Of a stretch of DNA of 40,657 nt, positions 25,635-34,433 are shown one piece after another (the first letter of the stretch is position 1; every line of letters begins with the position of its first letter). The stretch lies in NCBI GenBank assembly GCA_001898235.1, contig MKTN01000059.1:1-40657 (forward strand), read 5' to 3'. Below the pieces are notes generated by a model. That model had not been told where the DNA came from, did not search any database, and saw only the letters and a program-made list of their open reading frames with translations. The stretch is from Gammaproteobacteria bacterium 39-13 (GTDB taxonomy: Bacteria > Pseudomonadota > Gammaproteobacteria > Berkiellales > Berkiellaceae). The translations under genes and the position numbers were made by a program.

Positions 25635-27461
25635 TTATTTTGATGCAACTTTTAAGCTCTTTTCTGTTCTGATTGGATTTTTCTGGCTTTCCTTTGATGG
25701 ACCGCCTTTTAGGATAATTTTTATTTTAGATGCTTGTTTCTGATGCTCCTCATAGGAAGGCAAAAACTTATTAGAAACTTGTGTTGTGCTAGGTAAAGTA
25801 GTTTTAGCATGTGAGAGCAGTATATCTTCTTCGACAAAAAAAGATGAACATGAGGGCTTCAATGCTTCAAATGTTGATGTAGAAGGGGAAATGGGGTGCA
25901 TATCTTCTTTAAAAAACAGAGATAATGTTTTTGGGGTAGAAAAGAGAGTTTTTTCTGCCTCCAGTTTTTCTTCACAGAGCAATGATGTTGTAGGAATGGC
26001 TATTGGTGTTTGTATCTGTCTTGTTTTAGGTGAATCTAAAGAAGTATGAGAGATAGTCGGCTCGTATTGTTTGTTGTTAGATTGAGTTTCTTCATATTCT
26101 TCTTCAGACGCAGACTTAGTTGATATGGGGGAAATGCCTGGTGTGCCTGAAGAAGATACTGACCCTTCATATAGTTGAGATCCTAATTCAGCTGTGCCTC
26201 TTGTTGGGGACAGAGGAATACCTGGGGTAAGTGGGGTTGAGATAGATTGCTCATCATACAATTCATTTTCCTCATGCTCCACATCATATTCTTCGTCAAC
26301 AGAGCCAATTGTTGGTGTTTTCGGTGTGCGCGGAGTGCCTGGAGTGGATGGCATTGAGGATTGATATTCTTCCATTTGGTACCATTCATCATCATCTTCA
26401 TATGCACGCGGAGTGCGGGGAATATCTGGCGTGTGTGGTGCTGAAGAAGATTGATGTTCTTCGTGCAATTCGTACGAGTATTCAACTATTCCTGTTGGTG
26501 TGCGAGGAATATCTGAGATAGAGGATTGATAGCGTCCATATGCATGCATCGGGGTGTGCAGATCGGGTGTATCAGGTAAAACAACTTCTGGAAATCTTTC
26601 GTTTATAAAATTCTGTGCTGCACGCTCATTTATTTCCCAAAATTCTTCAAATGAAGAGCATAGCTGTGCTTTTAAAGGACACTCTTCTTCGCTATTTTCG
26701 CGTGTTGAAAACATGATAATAGGTTTATATTTTGACATGTGGGAAAAAAGACTATCTAGTTTCAATGAGGGTTTCCATTGCTCAGCTGATTTTAATTTTG
26801 CCAAGGCGACTGGGGCATCCCATTCATAAAGATTTGTCGCATTAAAGAAAGTAATAGCGCATTTTCGTCTATAAAAACATTCAAAAAATTTCATGCGATC
26901 TTTTGAATGGAATAGGTTTACATGTGTAAATGCAAAAGGGATTTTTAAGGCTGCATCTTGCGCTTCTTTAAAATTTTCATCGCTATAAAGAAAATGATCT
27001 TTTCCAATGGTTTCCTTTCTCATTGCAAGATTTGGGGTCGCTTGAGAAGGATCAAAATCCTGTAAAAGATCGTTTTCTATTTGTTGATAACCACGTTCAA
27101 AAGCTTGTCGATTAGATGCGTACTTAAGTAATTCATGAAAACGCATGGTATGTGTGATGAGATAAGGGTTGATATCAGCAAAAACAATCATATCACAATG
27201 ATCTTGAAGCGCTTTTAGTATAGACCAAATTGATGATTGACTAATGACTACTGCTACTCGGATTGTATTTTTTTCAAAGGTTTGTGGTTTAGTAGCTTTG
27301 ATACTCTCAATCAGTGAACTTATTCCTCTTTCATTTGAAAAAGGATAGAAGTTATTTTTTAAAAATCGATCAGAGGGTAATTCAGAATGCGGCAAAGCTT
27401 CTAATTTGCTCTTAAATTGGGCGATTCGCTTTCTCATTGGTGCGTTCAGCATAGGAGTCAT
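25635..27461 (-). CDS. Unknown protein: Rossmann-like N-domain plus TP-rich repeat region; candidate effector
   Basis: I do not recognise this 608-residue protein. Residues 60-255 alternate strands and helices (IRVAVVISQSSIW, CDMIVFADINPYLI, CAITFFNATNLYEWD, KPIIMFSTREN), a layout like a Rossmann or methyltransferase fold, but no glycine-rich cofactor motif is clear. Residues 297-480 contain degenerate repeats of about 30-45 residues built from DIPRTP, TPGTPRTP or TPGIPLSP, each followed by an acidic Tyr-containing stretch (EYSYELHEEH, EDDDEWYQMEEY, EEYDVEHEENELY). Such SP/TP clusters are typical targets of eukaryotic proline-directed kinases. The C-terminus is basic and rich in Ser and Lys. 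No signal peptide is seen. A Dot/Icm-secreted effector is a reasonable guess given the IcmL-like gene and the large neighbour. No clear ribosome site supports the first ATG; ATG at 27452 is an alternative. Confidence 0.75.
   Translation of the reverse strand: MTPMLNAPMRKRIAQFKSKLEALPHSELPSDRFLKNNFYPFSNERGISSLIESIKATKPQTFEKNTIRVAVVISQSSIWSILKALQDHCDMIVFADINPYLITHTMRFHELLKYASNRQAFERGYQQIENDLLQDFDPSQATPNLAMRKETIGKDHFLYSDENFKEAQDAALKIPFAFTHVNLFHSKDRMKFFECFYRRKCAITFFNATNLYEWDAPVALAKLKSAEQWKPSLKLDSLFSHMSKYKPIIMFSTRENSEEECPLKAQLCSSFEEFWEINERAAQNFINERFPEVVLPDTPDLHTPMHAYGRYQSSISDIPRTPTGIVEYSYELHEEHQSSSAPHTPDIPRTPRAYEDDDEWYQMEEYQSSMPSTPGTPRTPKTPTIGSVDEEYDVEHEENELYDEQSISTPLTPGIPLSPTRGTAELGSQLYEGSVSSSGTPGISPISTKSASEEEYEETQSNNKQYEPTISHTSLDSPKTRQIQTPIAIPTTSLLCEEKLEAEKTLFSTPKTLSLFFKEDMHPISPSTSTFEALKPSCSSFFVEEDILLSHAKTTLPSTTQVSNKFLPSYEEHQKQASKIKIILKGGPSKESQKNPIRTEKSLKVASK
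26022..26573 (-). repeat. Coding repeats of the TP-rich region
   Basis: Within the 608-residue protein, the segments that encode (S)xxTPxxPRTP plus an acidic stretch recur about four or five times with drift in sequence and length. The best matched copies encode SDIPRTP, TPDIPRTP and TPGTPRTPKTP. They look like old tandem duplications under selection for the TP motifs. Confidence 0.6.
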
Positions 27462-27771
27462 TCAGTCAGTCAACAAAGAAATGGCTGATAATGATGCCTT
27501 AGTCCCAAAAGAAAAGCAAATAGGCAGGTGATAGCCTGAAAATGATAGCAAATAAAAAACGTTGATATCACCATAATACTCATTTCTCTTTGACTATACT
27601 CCTCCTTTATACCTATGACGAAACAGGTGTGATCATTGTCAGTGCATACAGAGGATATTTTCGTTGTTGGTATCCTATTTCATTACTTTATATTGATATT
27701 GCTTTGGTGTGGATTACTTGCGACTACACCAAAATTAGCGCCTAGCATCCTGCGGTAGACATTGAAATTTC
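27462..27771. other. Divergent gap between two large unknown genes
   Basis: About 310 bases without a supported gene. TTGACT at 27590-27595 could be a -35 box, but no good -10 stands at the right distance. A 9-bp hairpin (27704-27712 with 27724-27732, TTGGTGTGG with CTACACCAA, one G-T pair) lies about 80 bases upstream of the likely start of the giant gene. Confidence 0.5.
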
Positions 27772-27810
27772 TTGAACCAAATAATGATGTATGAAGATTT
27801 GAGGTGGTTG

Positions 27811-30800
27811 ATGGAAAAATTTATTGAAATAGCTGATGAAAGTGGTGCGATTAAAAAGTACCTACGAGATATTTTAGGCAAATTTAAGGGTGAAGACGAT
27901 GTTGAGCAAGATTATCTTAGTGCGTTAAATTATGATATTGGTGTCATTAATCGTCTTTTAGACCGTTCACCCAGCCAGATCGAAATGCACCAAAAGTCTT
28001 ATCTTTTACAAGAAGAATATAATAAATCACTTGAAATTGCTAAATCAAGATGGGAAAGAGGTGATAAAGGTTTTCAAATAGGGGCAAGCGCAGTAAAAGA
28101 TCTAGTAGCGCATAAAAAAAGCTATGAAAAGGGATTGGATGATTTGCATGCTTATGAACTTAAGCAGAAAAATATTGATAGCTATTCTAATCCTAATAGC
28201 CAAGATAATCCTGGCTCCCCTTGGCAACAACTTGGTGCCCTCGCCAATAGGCTTGATAAGAATGACTTTGATGATGTTGGTGCGACTTTACGCCGATTTG
28301 CAATAAAATTAGATGCAAAAGATAAAGGAAATAGGCAGGAAATTTTAAGAAAAGTACTCAGTAAAAACAAAATAAAATTGGATAAAAATTTTAAAGCTGC
28401 ATTTATTGAGCAATCACGAAGAGAAAACGATCCTAAAACGCATCAATTGATAGAAGAATTAGTAACGTTTGTTGGAACGCGTGCTGATCGCTTAGAAAAT
28501 TTGCGAATAGATTGGCAATCTCAGGGTATATTAGCTAAATATAATGCTAATGATCTGATCATGATAAAAAGAGAATTTGATAATTTTGAATCGTTTCTTA
28601 ATTATATCGAAGAAAATTTGACGCAAAATGGTAATATTTGTAAAAAGATTAAAGATAATATTGCAAATAATAAACGCATTCTTACGAGATATCGTGAAAA
28701 ATTAAATTCAGCAATTGGCTGGAAGATTCAGGCTGCATCGCATGCATCGAATTTACGCTGTGATGATAATTTTTATGGACTTATCAAAGAGTTAAATAAC
28801 CATATTTTTAATCTTGATGATAAAGAGGACTATGAAGAAATATCCCCTCTTCTAGAAATTCCAAGAGCAGTTTTATCACTTAATATGAATTTTGATAGAT
28901 ATATCTTTTTGTTGAAGGTGTTAAGGCGAACAAATGCATCTGCTGCGTTGAAAAAGTGGCAAGCATCAAGATGGATCTCGAATTCGGATAATTTGAATTT
29001 ACTTCAAGTAAAATCAGTAAATAATTATCTTATCCCATTAAAATTAATACCATTCGTGCCCCAACGCACAGGGTTTTTACCTGATAGCTGGATCCGTTAT
29101 TGGTTTTTTCGAACACAAGAACAGTTGAGTGTATTTTGGCAATGGGTAAAGAAAGGTCTTGTGGGGAAATATGAAGAAACAGCAACACTTCTTAATGAGA
29201 CTTATCGGCAAGTAGATTATTTTGAAAAAATGATTCGAGTCAATCGAAGTTTGGGAAAAGGGATGGACTTGACATACATTGGAGAGCATTCTGCGTTTCA
29301 GTCTGCATTATCGCTGCCCACTTATTTAGCACGTGAAAAAAATAGAGGTGATGCGGTGCGTCCTTCTTGGACTGTTGGTTCCTTGTTAAAATGGATCCCT
29401 TTTTTCAACCGTTTTAAAACCTATACTTTTTTCTCGCTTTGGCGAGAAGAGCTTTATGATGCAGAGCGTGCAGTTAAAAAGAAATGTAAAGAAATTGCTA
29501 AATATTTTACAGAAGATTTTGAAACTTTGTTATTGAACAGCATATCAAGTCAATCATTTATGTTTCCTGGCAACTTGATGGATGATCTTAAAAAATTCAT
29601 TGTCACCTATGCTGATAAAGTAGATGCTGATAAATTCAAGGAAATGTCTAACCCTGTCAATATTTTACAGAAATTTGATTTTCTTCTTCCTGCAAAAGGA
29701 AATGAGATCTATCGTCATATTAATGAAGATGCTGTCATAGGTTTTTTACATTTTGCGGAGAAATATTATACTTCCTCTCAAATTGAGGCAATTAAAATTA
29801 TTGCAAAAATTATTTTGCGCGAAGATATCCCCTCTATTCCCGATCAAGAAAAATGGTTAATGAAGAAAGTGGCTTGTCTATTACCTGCAAATAATAAACA
29901 AGGATCTTTTGAAAAATTGATGGATCTCATCGCGACTAAATATGTTTTTGCGACAGGAGATGATGGTAATGAAGCTGCTTTTAATTTTGTGAAAAGGTTT
30001 TCTCCTCGAGCGGCGAGTACTTGGCAATCATTGCGTGAGGAGTCGCTCGAGCAAAAATTTATTCTGTTGAATAATATCTTGTCAGTTAAGATAGGCAAAG
30101 AAAAAGATATTATGGGTAATGAAGTATATGATACGCAAGGATATCAATTACGTTATAAGAATTACGCCAATTATATTAGGGATGTCATTGCCTCAGATAA
30201 GCTTAATCATACACAATATAAAAAATCACTTTTAGCGCAAGCTAAGAAATATGTGGATGCCTATAAAGGTCATAGTATTGCTTATGCCGATTTTCTCATG
30301 GGATTATGTCTAGATGATAACCTAGATATTCTAGAAGTTTATTGCAGAAAGCGATTTACGAACCTTTTGGCGCATAACGCTCCAAATGCAATGTCAGCAT
30401 TAGATCATCAATTTTATACTTTGATAACTAAAAATCCTCGGTTGATAGCGGTTGTTTTACAACAAGTTTCTAGATCATATAATGGCGATAATATGGATCT
30501 TGCTGAAGTGATACTCACGCTGAATGAGCCTGAGATAACGGCGTTATATTTTGCTAAACGCGTCGAATATCTAATCCACCAGCGTAGTTTTGCTGCACTC
30601 GTGCAAGAAAAGAAAACTTATGCAGAGTTTTTAAAAAATCCTCATTTTTCAAAATATCTACATCAGGTCATCGCCGAGTATCTAGATGAACTTATACATG
30701 AGGAAGATTGGCAAACGTTAGAGCTACCGTCTTTCTGTCATGTATTGGAAATATACGCAACCCAGCGAAATAAAGAAACGTACAGATTGCTGAGAATAAA

Positions 30801-33315
30801 AAGATTATTAGAGAAGAATGATAGTGATGCGACAGAGCATTATTTAAGTATTCTTAATGATTATCTTCCTGCAAAATTGGAATCAGATTTGATTACTTTG
30901 CCTAAAGGGAAGCAGTTTTTGATTGAAATATTTGAAAATCATGCCAAAGCATTGACCCTTCAAAAAAAATGGGAAGGAAATTTTCAATTTTTCATTAAAT
31001 TTTTTCTCCCCTCAGGCAATAAGTCATTGCTGTATGATATCAGATTAAAATGGTTAGAAAGCTTTTTGTTTGCACCTGAAAAATTTTCTTTTAGTGATTC
31101 TGCAATGTATTCTAGCTTAGATGAAAAACTGCATTGCGAAAATAAGGAAATTCCTAATGATGAAACTTCATTAAGCGCCTTTTATGGTGAGGCGAACTTG
31201 CCTAAGGTTCGCGCTTTACTGATGCGACGATTGAGAGAGTTTAATGAAAACCTTGATGATGCGGTTATTCGTCTTTTGCTAAATTATAGCAGAGATAACT
31301 CTTTTAATTTAGATAAACAATGGCCTTTAATGCATAAAAAGCTGGAAAAGTATCAAATAGGTCAAAAGATTATGCATTGTTTTAAAAATGGCGCTTTCGT
31401 TGAGGCAATCAAAATGCTTGAACAATTTATTGTAGAATTGAAAGGCTTAGAAATAATCAATGAACGAAGTAAGCAAGACACCAGGACAAAAGTTATTGAC
31501 TATGAAAAAAAATTGAGTTCAGAATTGTTAAGCGCTTTATATGATCAATTTAAAGATACCATTATCAATGTAAGTGTACTTAAAAAAAGTGAAACACTAC
31601 AATATGCATCAAGTCTACGAGCGTTATCTTCATTAAGACTTGATCTTTATCAAAAAATTGTAGATAGCGATTTGCCTGCTGAAGTAAAAGAAACGATTGA
31701 AGAAATTCAATCTAAGAGCAATGCAATGCTCAAAAAAATTGAACAATTTATGTCAACGTTATCATTAGCTAATCTTCATCGGATTGTATTTGATGATGAA
31801 ATGATCGATATACTTAATTTTTTACCTAAAAATACTTCAAACTACATCCTCACACAACTGAAAGCATTAAAAGCATGTTTATCTGAAGAGGATCCGTTGT
31901 TTTCTAGTTTGGACGCCTTTATTCGTTTGGTAGCTAATGAATATGAGCATCCGAAATTTAGACAAAATGATCTTAAATCAATTAATACCTTTAAAGCGAC
32001 AAAGCAAAATTATCCCGAAATAGCAACGAATATGGCTTCAAAGCTCATTTATGCACTAGAGAAAAATGAAGCCTTGATTGAGCATCCTTTGTTTAAGCAG
32101 AGCCATAATTCATATCAAAACATATTTTTACACCACCTCACGCCAGATCTTCAAGAAAAACTTATAAAAACATTAAAACAGCGAATAGAGCGGTTATTGC
32201 TAGAAATTGAGGGAAACGAGGGGTTTAAGCGAACCGAGTGGATTTGTTATGGGAAATTATATCGTTGGATGTTGCAGTTAAATCCTGCTAGTGCTGAAAA
32301 TGTAAAACGCGATGTGAAAGATTGGATGAAAAATTGTATGAATGAAATACAAAAGATCCACCTGTCTTTAACCAAAAAGTTTGATTCAGTATTGGAAAAA
32401 AAAGACTCCATTGTGCACGATAATGTTGACTATAAACCTAGCAGAGAGGTGATAGAAGAAGAGTATCGATTAATTAAAATGTCCTTGTTTGTAAGAACTT
32501 TTGCTGACGATAAAGAAACAAAAGATCTTGATCGATTGCTATCTAGTATTGCTAAACGTCAAAGACGAGCAATGATCAATGGTTTAAGTGGTGCATTTAT
32601 CGAACATTGCTTAGATGTTGCAAATAAGTTACTGACTTTAGCGGGATCTGAGCAACAACGAGAAGCTTGTATTCATTTGATGGAAACATGGAATCAATAT
32701 CGATATAGTTCGAAGTCAGAGGTGCGTTTTCTTGCTATTAGTAACAGCATTCCGCAATATATTGAAGAGTTTGAGAATACGATATTCTTATATTTTATTA
32801 AGAAGCATAATTTATCTGACAATTTCACTTCTTTAATGTTGTCAAAAATAAAGCAATGGGGACTTATGGAGGAATTAGTTGATCCTGCCGAATTACTCAA
32901 ATCGCATCCTTTGACAGAATTTCGTGAAATTTTACGGGAAGAAGCTAAAAATAAACCGCACAGCTTTTTCTATAGTAAGCCTGATGAGCGTGATGCTCGA
33001 AAATTATTTGTGTCATTTTGTTTGACGATACAAGCACATCAATTGGCGCGTCTTTGGGAAAAACGTAGGAATGATGCTCCGCTTACTTTTCGCCAGTTTA
33101 AGCCACAAGATATTAGCGATCCTTTGAGCGCAATGGTAAATAGACTTGCAAAGAAATTTGATATTGGTCATGGCGAATATAATCGTAGTGTGCTAAGTGC
33201 TATCAGCAAAGATGCAGATTATTTTGCTTCTTGGGCGGCATCCTTACCAAAAGAACGAGATGCTAAGCAGAAAAAGGAGCAAGCTAATAAGCGCAAAGAA
33301 GGCTCTGCATTATGA
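27811..33315 (+). CDS. Giant helical protein of unknown function; candidate effector
   Basis: A single uninterrupted frame of more than 1,830 codons. I recognise no domain. The sequence is rich in Lys, Glu, Asn, Ile and Leu with predicted helices throughout, a weak hydrophobic stretch near residue 540 (LLKWIPFFNRFKTYTFFSLW) and no signal peptide, repeat or catalytic motif that I can see. The C-terminus is strongly charged (KQKKEQANKRKEGSAL). The frame is open from a TTG at 27772, with ATGs at 27784 and 27787, but the ATG at 27811 alone has a strong ribosome site (GAGGTGG). The base and codon use looks more AT-rich than that of the core genes. Size, composition and position next to a tRNA and another unknown fit an acquired effector or a large cytosolic structural protein; nothing visible decides between them. 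Confidence 0.8.
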   Translation: MEKFIEIADESGAIKKYLRDILGKFKGEDDVEQDYLSALNYDIGVINRLLDRSPSQIEMHQKSYLLQEEYNKSLEIAKSRWERGDKGFQIGASAVKDLVAHKKSYEKGLDDLHAYELKQKNIDSYSNPNSQDNPGSPWQQLGALANRLDKNDFDDVGATLRRFAIKLDAKDKGNRQEILRKVLSKNKIKLDKNFKAAFIEQSRRENDPKTHQLIEELVTFVGTRADRLENLRIDWQSQGILAKYNANDLIMIKREFDNFESFLNYIEENLTQNGNICKKIKDNIANNKRILTRYREKLNSAIGWKIQAASHASNLRCDDNFYGLIKELNNHIFNLDDKEDYEEISPLLEIPRAVLSLNMNFDRYIFLLKVLRRTNASAALKKWQASRWISNSDNLNLLQVKSVNNYLIPLKLIPFVPQRTGFLPDSWIRYWFFRTQEQLSVFWQWVKKGLVGKYEETATLLNETYRQVDYFEKMIRVNRSLGKGMDLTYIGEHSAFQSALSLPTYLAREKNRGDAVRPSWTVGSLLKWIPFFNRFKTYTFFSLWREELYDAERAVKKKCKEIAKYFTEDFETLLLNSISSQSFMFPGNLMDDLKKFIVTYADKVDADKFKEMSNPVNILQKFDFLLPAKGNEIYRHINEDAVIGFLHFAEKYYTSSQIEAIKIIAKIILREDIPSIPDQEKWLMKKVACLLPANNKQGSFEKLMDLIATKYVFATGDDGNEAAFNFVKRFSPRAASTWQSLREESLEQKFILLNNILSVKIGKEKDIMGNEVYDTQGYQLRYKNYANYIRDVIASDKLNHTQYKKSLLAQAKKYVDAYKGHSIAYADFLMGLCLDDNLDILEVYCRKRFTNLLAHNAPNAMSALDHQFYTLITKNPRLIAVVLQQVSRSYNGDNMDLAEVILTLNEPEITALYFAKRVEYLIHQRSFAALVQEKKTYAEFLKNPHFSKYLHQVIAEYLDELIHEEDWQTLELPSFCHVLEIYATQRNKETYRLLRIKRLLEKNDSDATEHYLSILNDYLPAKLESDLITLPKGKQFLIEIFENHAKALTLQKKWEGNFQFFIKFFLPSGNKSLLYDIRLKWLESFLFAPEKFSFSDSAMYSSLDEKLHCENKEIPNDETSLSAFYGEANLPKVRALLMRRLREFNENLDDAVIRLLLNYSRDNSFNLDKQWPLMHKKLEKYQIGQKIMHCFKNGAFVEAIKMLEQFIVELKGLEIINERSKQDTRTKVIDYEKKLSSELLSALYDQFKDTIINVSVLKKSETLQYASSLRALSSLRLDLYQKIVDSDLPAEVKETIEEIQSKSNAMLKKIEQFMSTLSLANLHRIVFDDEMIDILNFLPKNTSNYILTQLKALKACLSEEDPLFSSLDAFIRLVANEYEHPKFRQNDLKSINTFKATKQNYPEIATNMASKLIYALEKNEALIEHPLFKQSHNSYQNIFLHHLTPDLQEKLIKTLKQRIERLLLEIEGNEGFKRTEWICYGKLYRWMLQLNPASAENVKRDVKDWMKNCMNEIQKIHLSLTKKFDSVLEKKDSIVHDNVDYKPSREVIEEEYRLIKMSLFVRTFADDKETKDLDRLLSSIAKRQRRAMINGLSGAFIEHCLDVANKLLTLAGSEQQREACIHLMETWNQYRYSSKSEVRFLAISNSIPQYIEEFENTIFLYFIKKHNLSDNFTSLMLSKIKQWGLMEELVDPAELLKSHPLTEFREILREEAKNKPHSFFYSKPDERDARKLFVSFCLTIQAHQLARLWEKRRNDAPLTFRQFKPQDISDPLSAMVNRLAKKFDIGHGEYNRSVLSAISKDADYFASWAASLPKERDAKQKKEQANKRKEGSAL

Positions 33316-33321
33316 AAAGGA

Positions 33322-33408
33322 TGGTGCCGGAGGAGAGAATCGAACTCACACGATGTTGCCATCACCAGATTTTGAGTCTGGCGCGTCTGCCAGTTCCGCC
33401 ACTCCGGC
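33322..33408 (-). tRNA. tRNA-Leu (anticodon CAA)
   Basis: On the minus strand the 87 bases fold as a class II tRNA: acceptor GCCGGAG pairs with CTCCGGC, the anticodon stem CCAGA/TCTGG holds the loop CTCAAAA with anticodon CAA, there is a long variable arm (about 33345-33357), and the T-loop GTTCGATTC is present. The 3' CCA is encoded. The D-loop GGCGGAACTGGCAGACGC matches bacterial tRNA-Leu. It is convergent with the giant gene, ending 7 bases from that gene's stop. Confidence 0.95.
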
Positions 33409-33423
33409 GTTTTGTGGACGAAG

Positions 33424-33451
33424 AGTATACTAGTTTAAAGTGTGTCGTCAA
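33424..33451 (-). promoter_or_regulatory. Promoter of tRNA-Leu(CAA)
   Basis: On the minus strand TTGACG (33451-33446) and TATACT (33429-33424) are 16 bases apart, and the -10 ends 15 bases before the tRNA 5' end. The position and match make this a convincing sigma-70 promoter. Confidence 0.75.
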
Positions 33452-33545
33452 TCCCTTCTCGCCTAATGTTTCAAAACGGTGTTAAGCGGGCTTTTGGAGT
33501 GAACTCATTCCAAGCCAAGTTTACAAGAGACTTTTAGCCTGATCG

Positions 33546-33740
33546 GGATCTGCTGCAGGACATCCATTCCAATCTAGATGGGCTCTCAACGCGTAGCTTG
33601 CAGGATCTGCTGCAGGACATCCATCCTAATCTAGATGGGCTCTCAGCGCATAGCTTGCAGGATCTGCTGCAGCTGCTGCAGGACATCCAGGCCAATCTAG
33701 GTGGGCTCTCAGCACGTAGCTTGCAGGACATCCACCTTAG
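33546..33740. repeat. 57-bp tandem array containing GGACATCCA
   Basis: Units start at 33546, 33603 and 33660, exactly 57 bases apart, and a partial fourth at 33726. The third unit has an extra 9 bases from a doubled CTGCTGCAG. Each unit carries GGATCTGCTGCAGGACATCC, then AATCTAGATGGGCTCTC or a near copy, and ends in TAGCTTGCA. Because 57 is a multiple of three, frames stay open through the array, with a 19-residue period, but no ribosome site or sensible protein is present. The gap 33452-34076 otherwise holds the 58-bp duplication. Confidence 0.85.
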
Positions 33741-33797
33741 AAAAGACTGCTTGTAGTAGAACACCCATTTAAGTTAAAGGCAGGTTGTTGCGGTGTA

Positions 33798-33913
33798 ATG
33801 TGAAAAAATAATTACCTTTATAACTTTCTAGTGAAATGGGTGTCCTTGTATCACAATGTAAAAAAATAATTAGCTTTGTAACTTGTTAATGAAATGGATG
33901 TCCTTGTATCATC
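33798..33913. repeat. 58-bp direct duplication carrying TGGRTGTCC
   Basis: 33798-33855 and 33856-33913 are adjacent imperfect copies, exactly 58 bases apart. Each has ATGT, an A-rich run, AATAATTA, a CTTT.TAACTT segment and GAAATGGRTGTCCTTGTATCA. The motif is in the opposite direction to that in the 57-bp array next to it. Confidence 0.8.
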
Positions 33914-34076
33914 ACAGTTGCATTAATTAGTTATTTGTGTAACGTAATGATGTTACTTATCCCTTTCATTTACATCAGAATTTGCGTCTATCTGCCTAAC
34001 ACGGTAGATTGCAGAACGAGTTGCATATTCTATTAATATATGTATGTTATTTAAATTGATTAATAAATCGGGTGTA

Positions 34077-34433
34077 ATGATGAGAAAGAGCTTGATTGCT
34101 TTATTGTTAGTATGTTTTTCAACTTTGGTGCATGCAGATGCAGGCGCACAAGGCCCAGGTGTAATAAGCAATATCGTCATGGTTGCCGGATTTTTGTTCA
34201 TTTTTTACTTTATGTTGATCCGTCCTCAATCTAAGCGTGCGAAAGAACACCAAAATCTTATTTCTGGCATTGCTAAAGATGACGAAGTCATTACTTCAGG
34301 TGGTTTACTGGGTAAAGTATTAAGAGTAACGGATCAGTTCATCGTGATTGCGATTGCTGAAGGCATTGAAGTGAAGGTACAAAAACAAGCGATTTCTGCT
34401 TCAATTCCTAAAGGCACAATGAAAAATATTTAA
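34077..34433 (+). CDS. yajC: Sec translocon accessory protein YajC
   Basis: A small inner-membrane protein of about 118 residues that associates with SecD and SecF. An N-terminal hydrophobic segment (LIALLLVCFSTLVHADA) looks like a signal peptide, and the family helix NIVMVAGFLFIFYFMLIRPQ with the conserved RPQ.KR follows. The cytosolic part has the typical DEVITSGGLLGKV and a closing SASIPKGT. The frame is open back to 34044, but the pair of ATGs at 34077 and 34080 places the signal segment properly. The tgt gene that usually precedes yajC is not here; a repeat-filled gap takes its place. Confidence 0.92.
   Translation: MMRKSLIALLLVCFSTLVHADAGAQGPGVISNIVMVAGFLFIFYFMLIRPQSKRAKEHQNLISGIAKDDEVITSGGLLGKVLRVTDQFIVIAIAEGIEVKVQKQAISASIPKGTMKNI

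Noticed and set aside
33197-33433. A 78-codon plus-strand frame over the tRNA
   Set aside because: Its translation, with ENRTHTMLPSPDFESG, is the well-known false protein that comes from reading the complement of tRNA-Leu.
33534-33764. A minus-strand frame with a 19-residue period (WMSCSRSCKLRAESPSRL)
   Set aside because: It follows from the 57-bp DNA period being a multiple of three. No ribosome site and an unnatural Cys/Ser/Arg composition.
33546-33913. CRISPR array
   Set aside because: The units are whole tandem copies without distinct spacers, the motif alone is too short for a CRISPR repeat, and no cas gene is present.
33322-34076. Integrated element using tRNA-Leu as attachment site
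   Set aside because: No integrase and no duplicated tRNA 3' end are visible on either side in this window.
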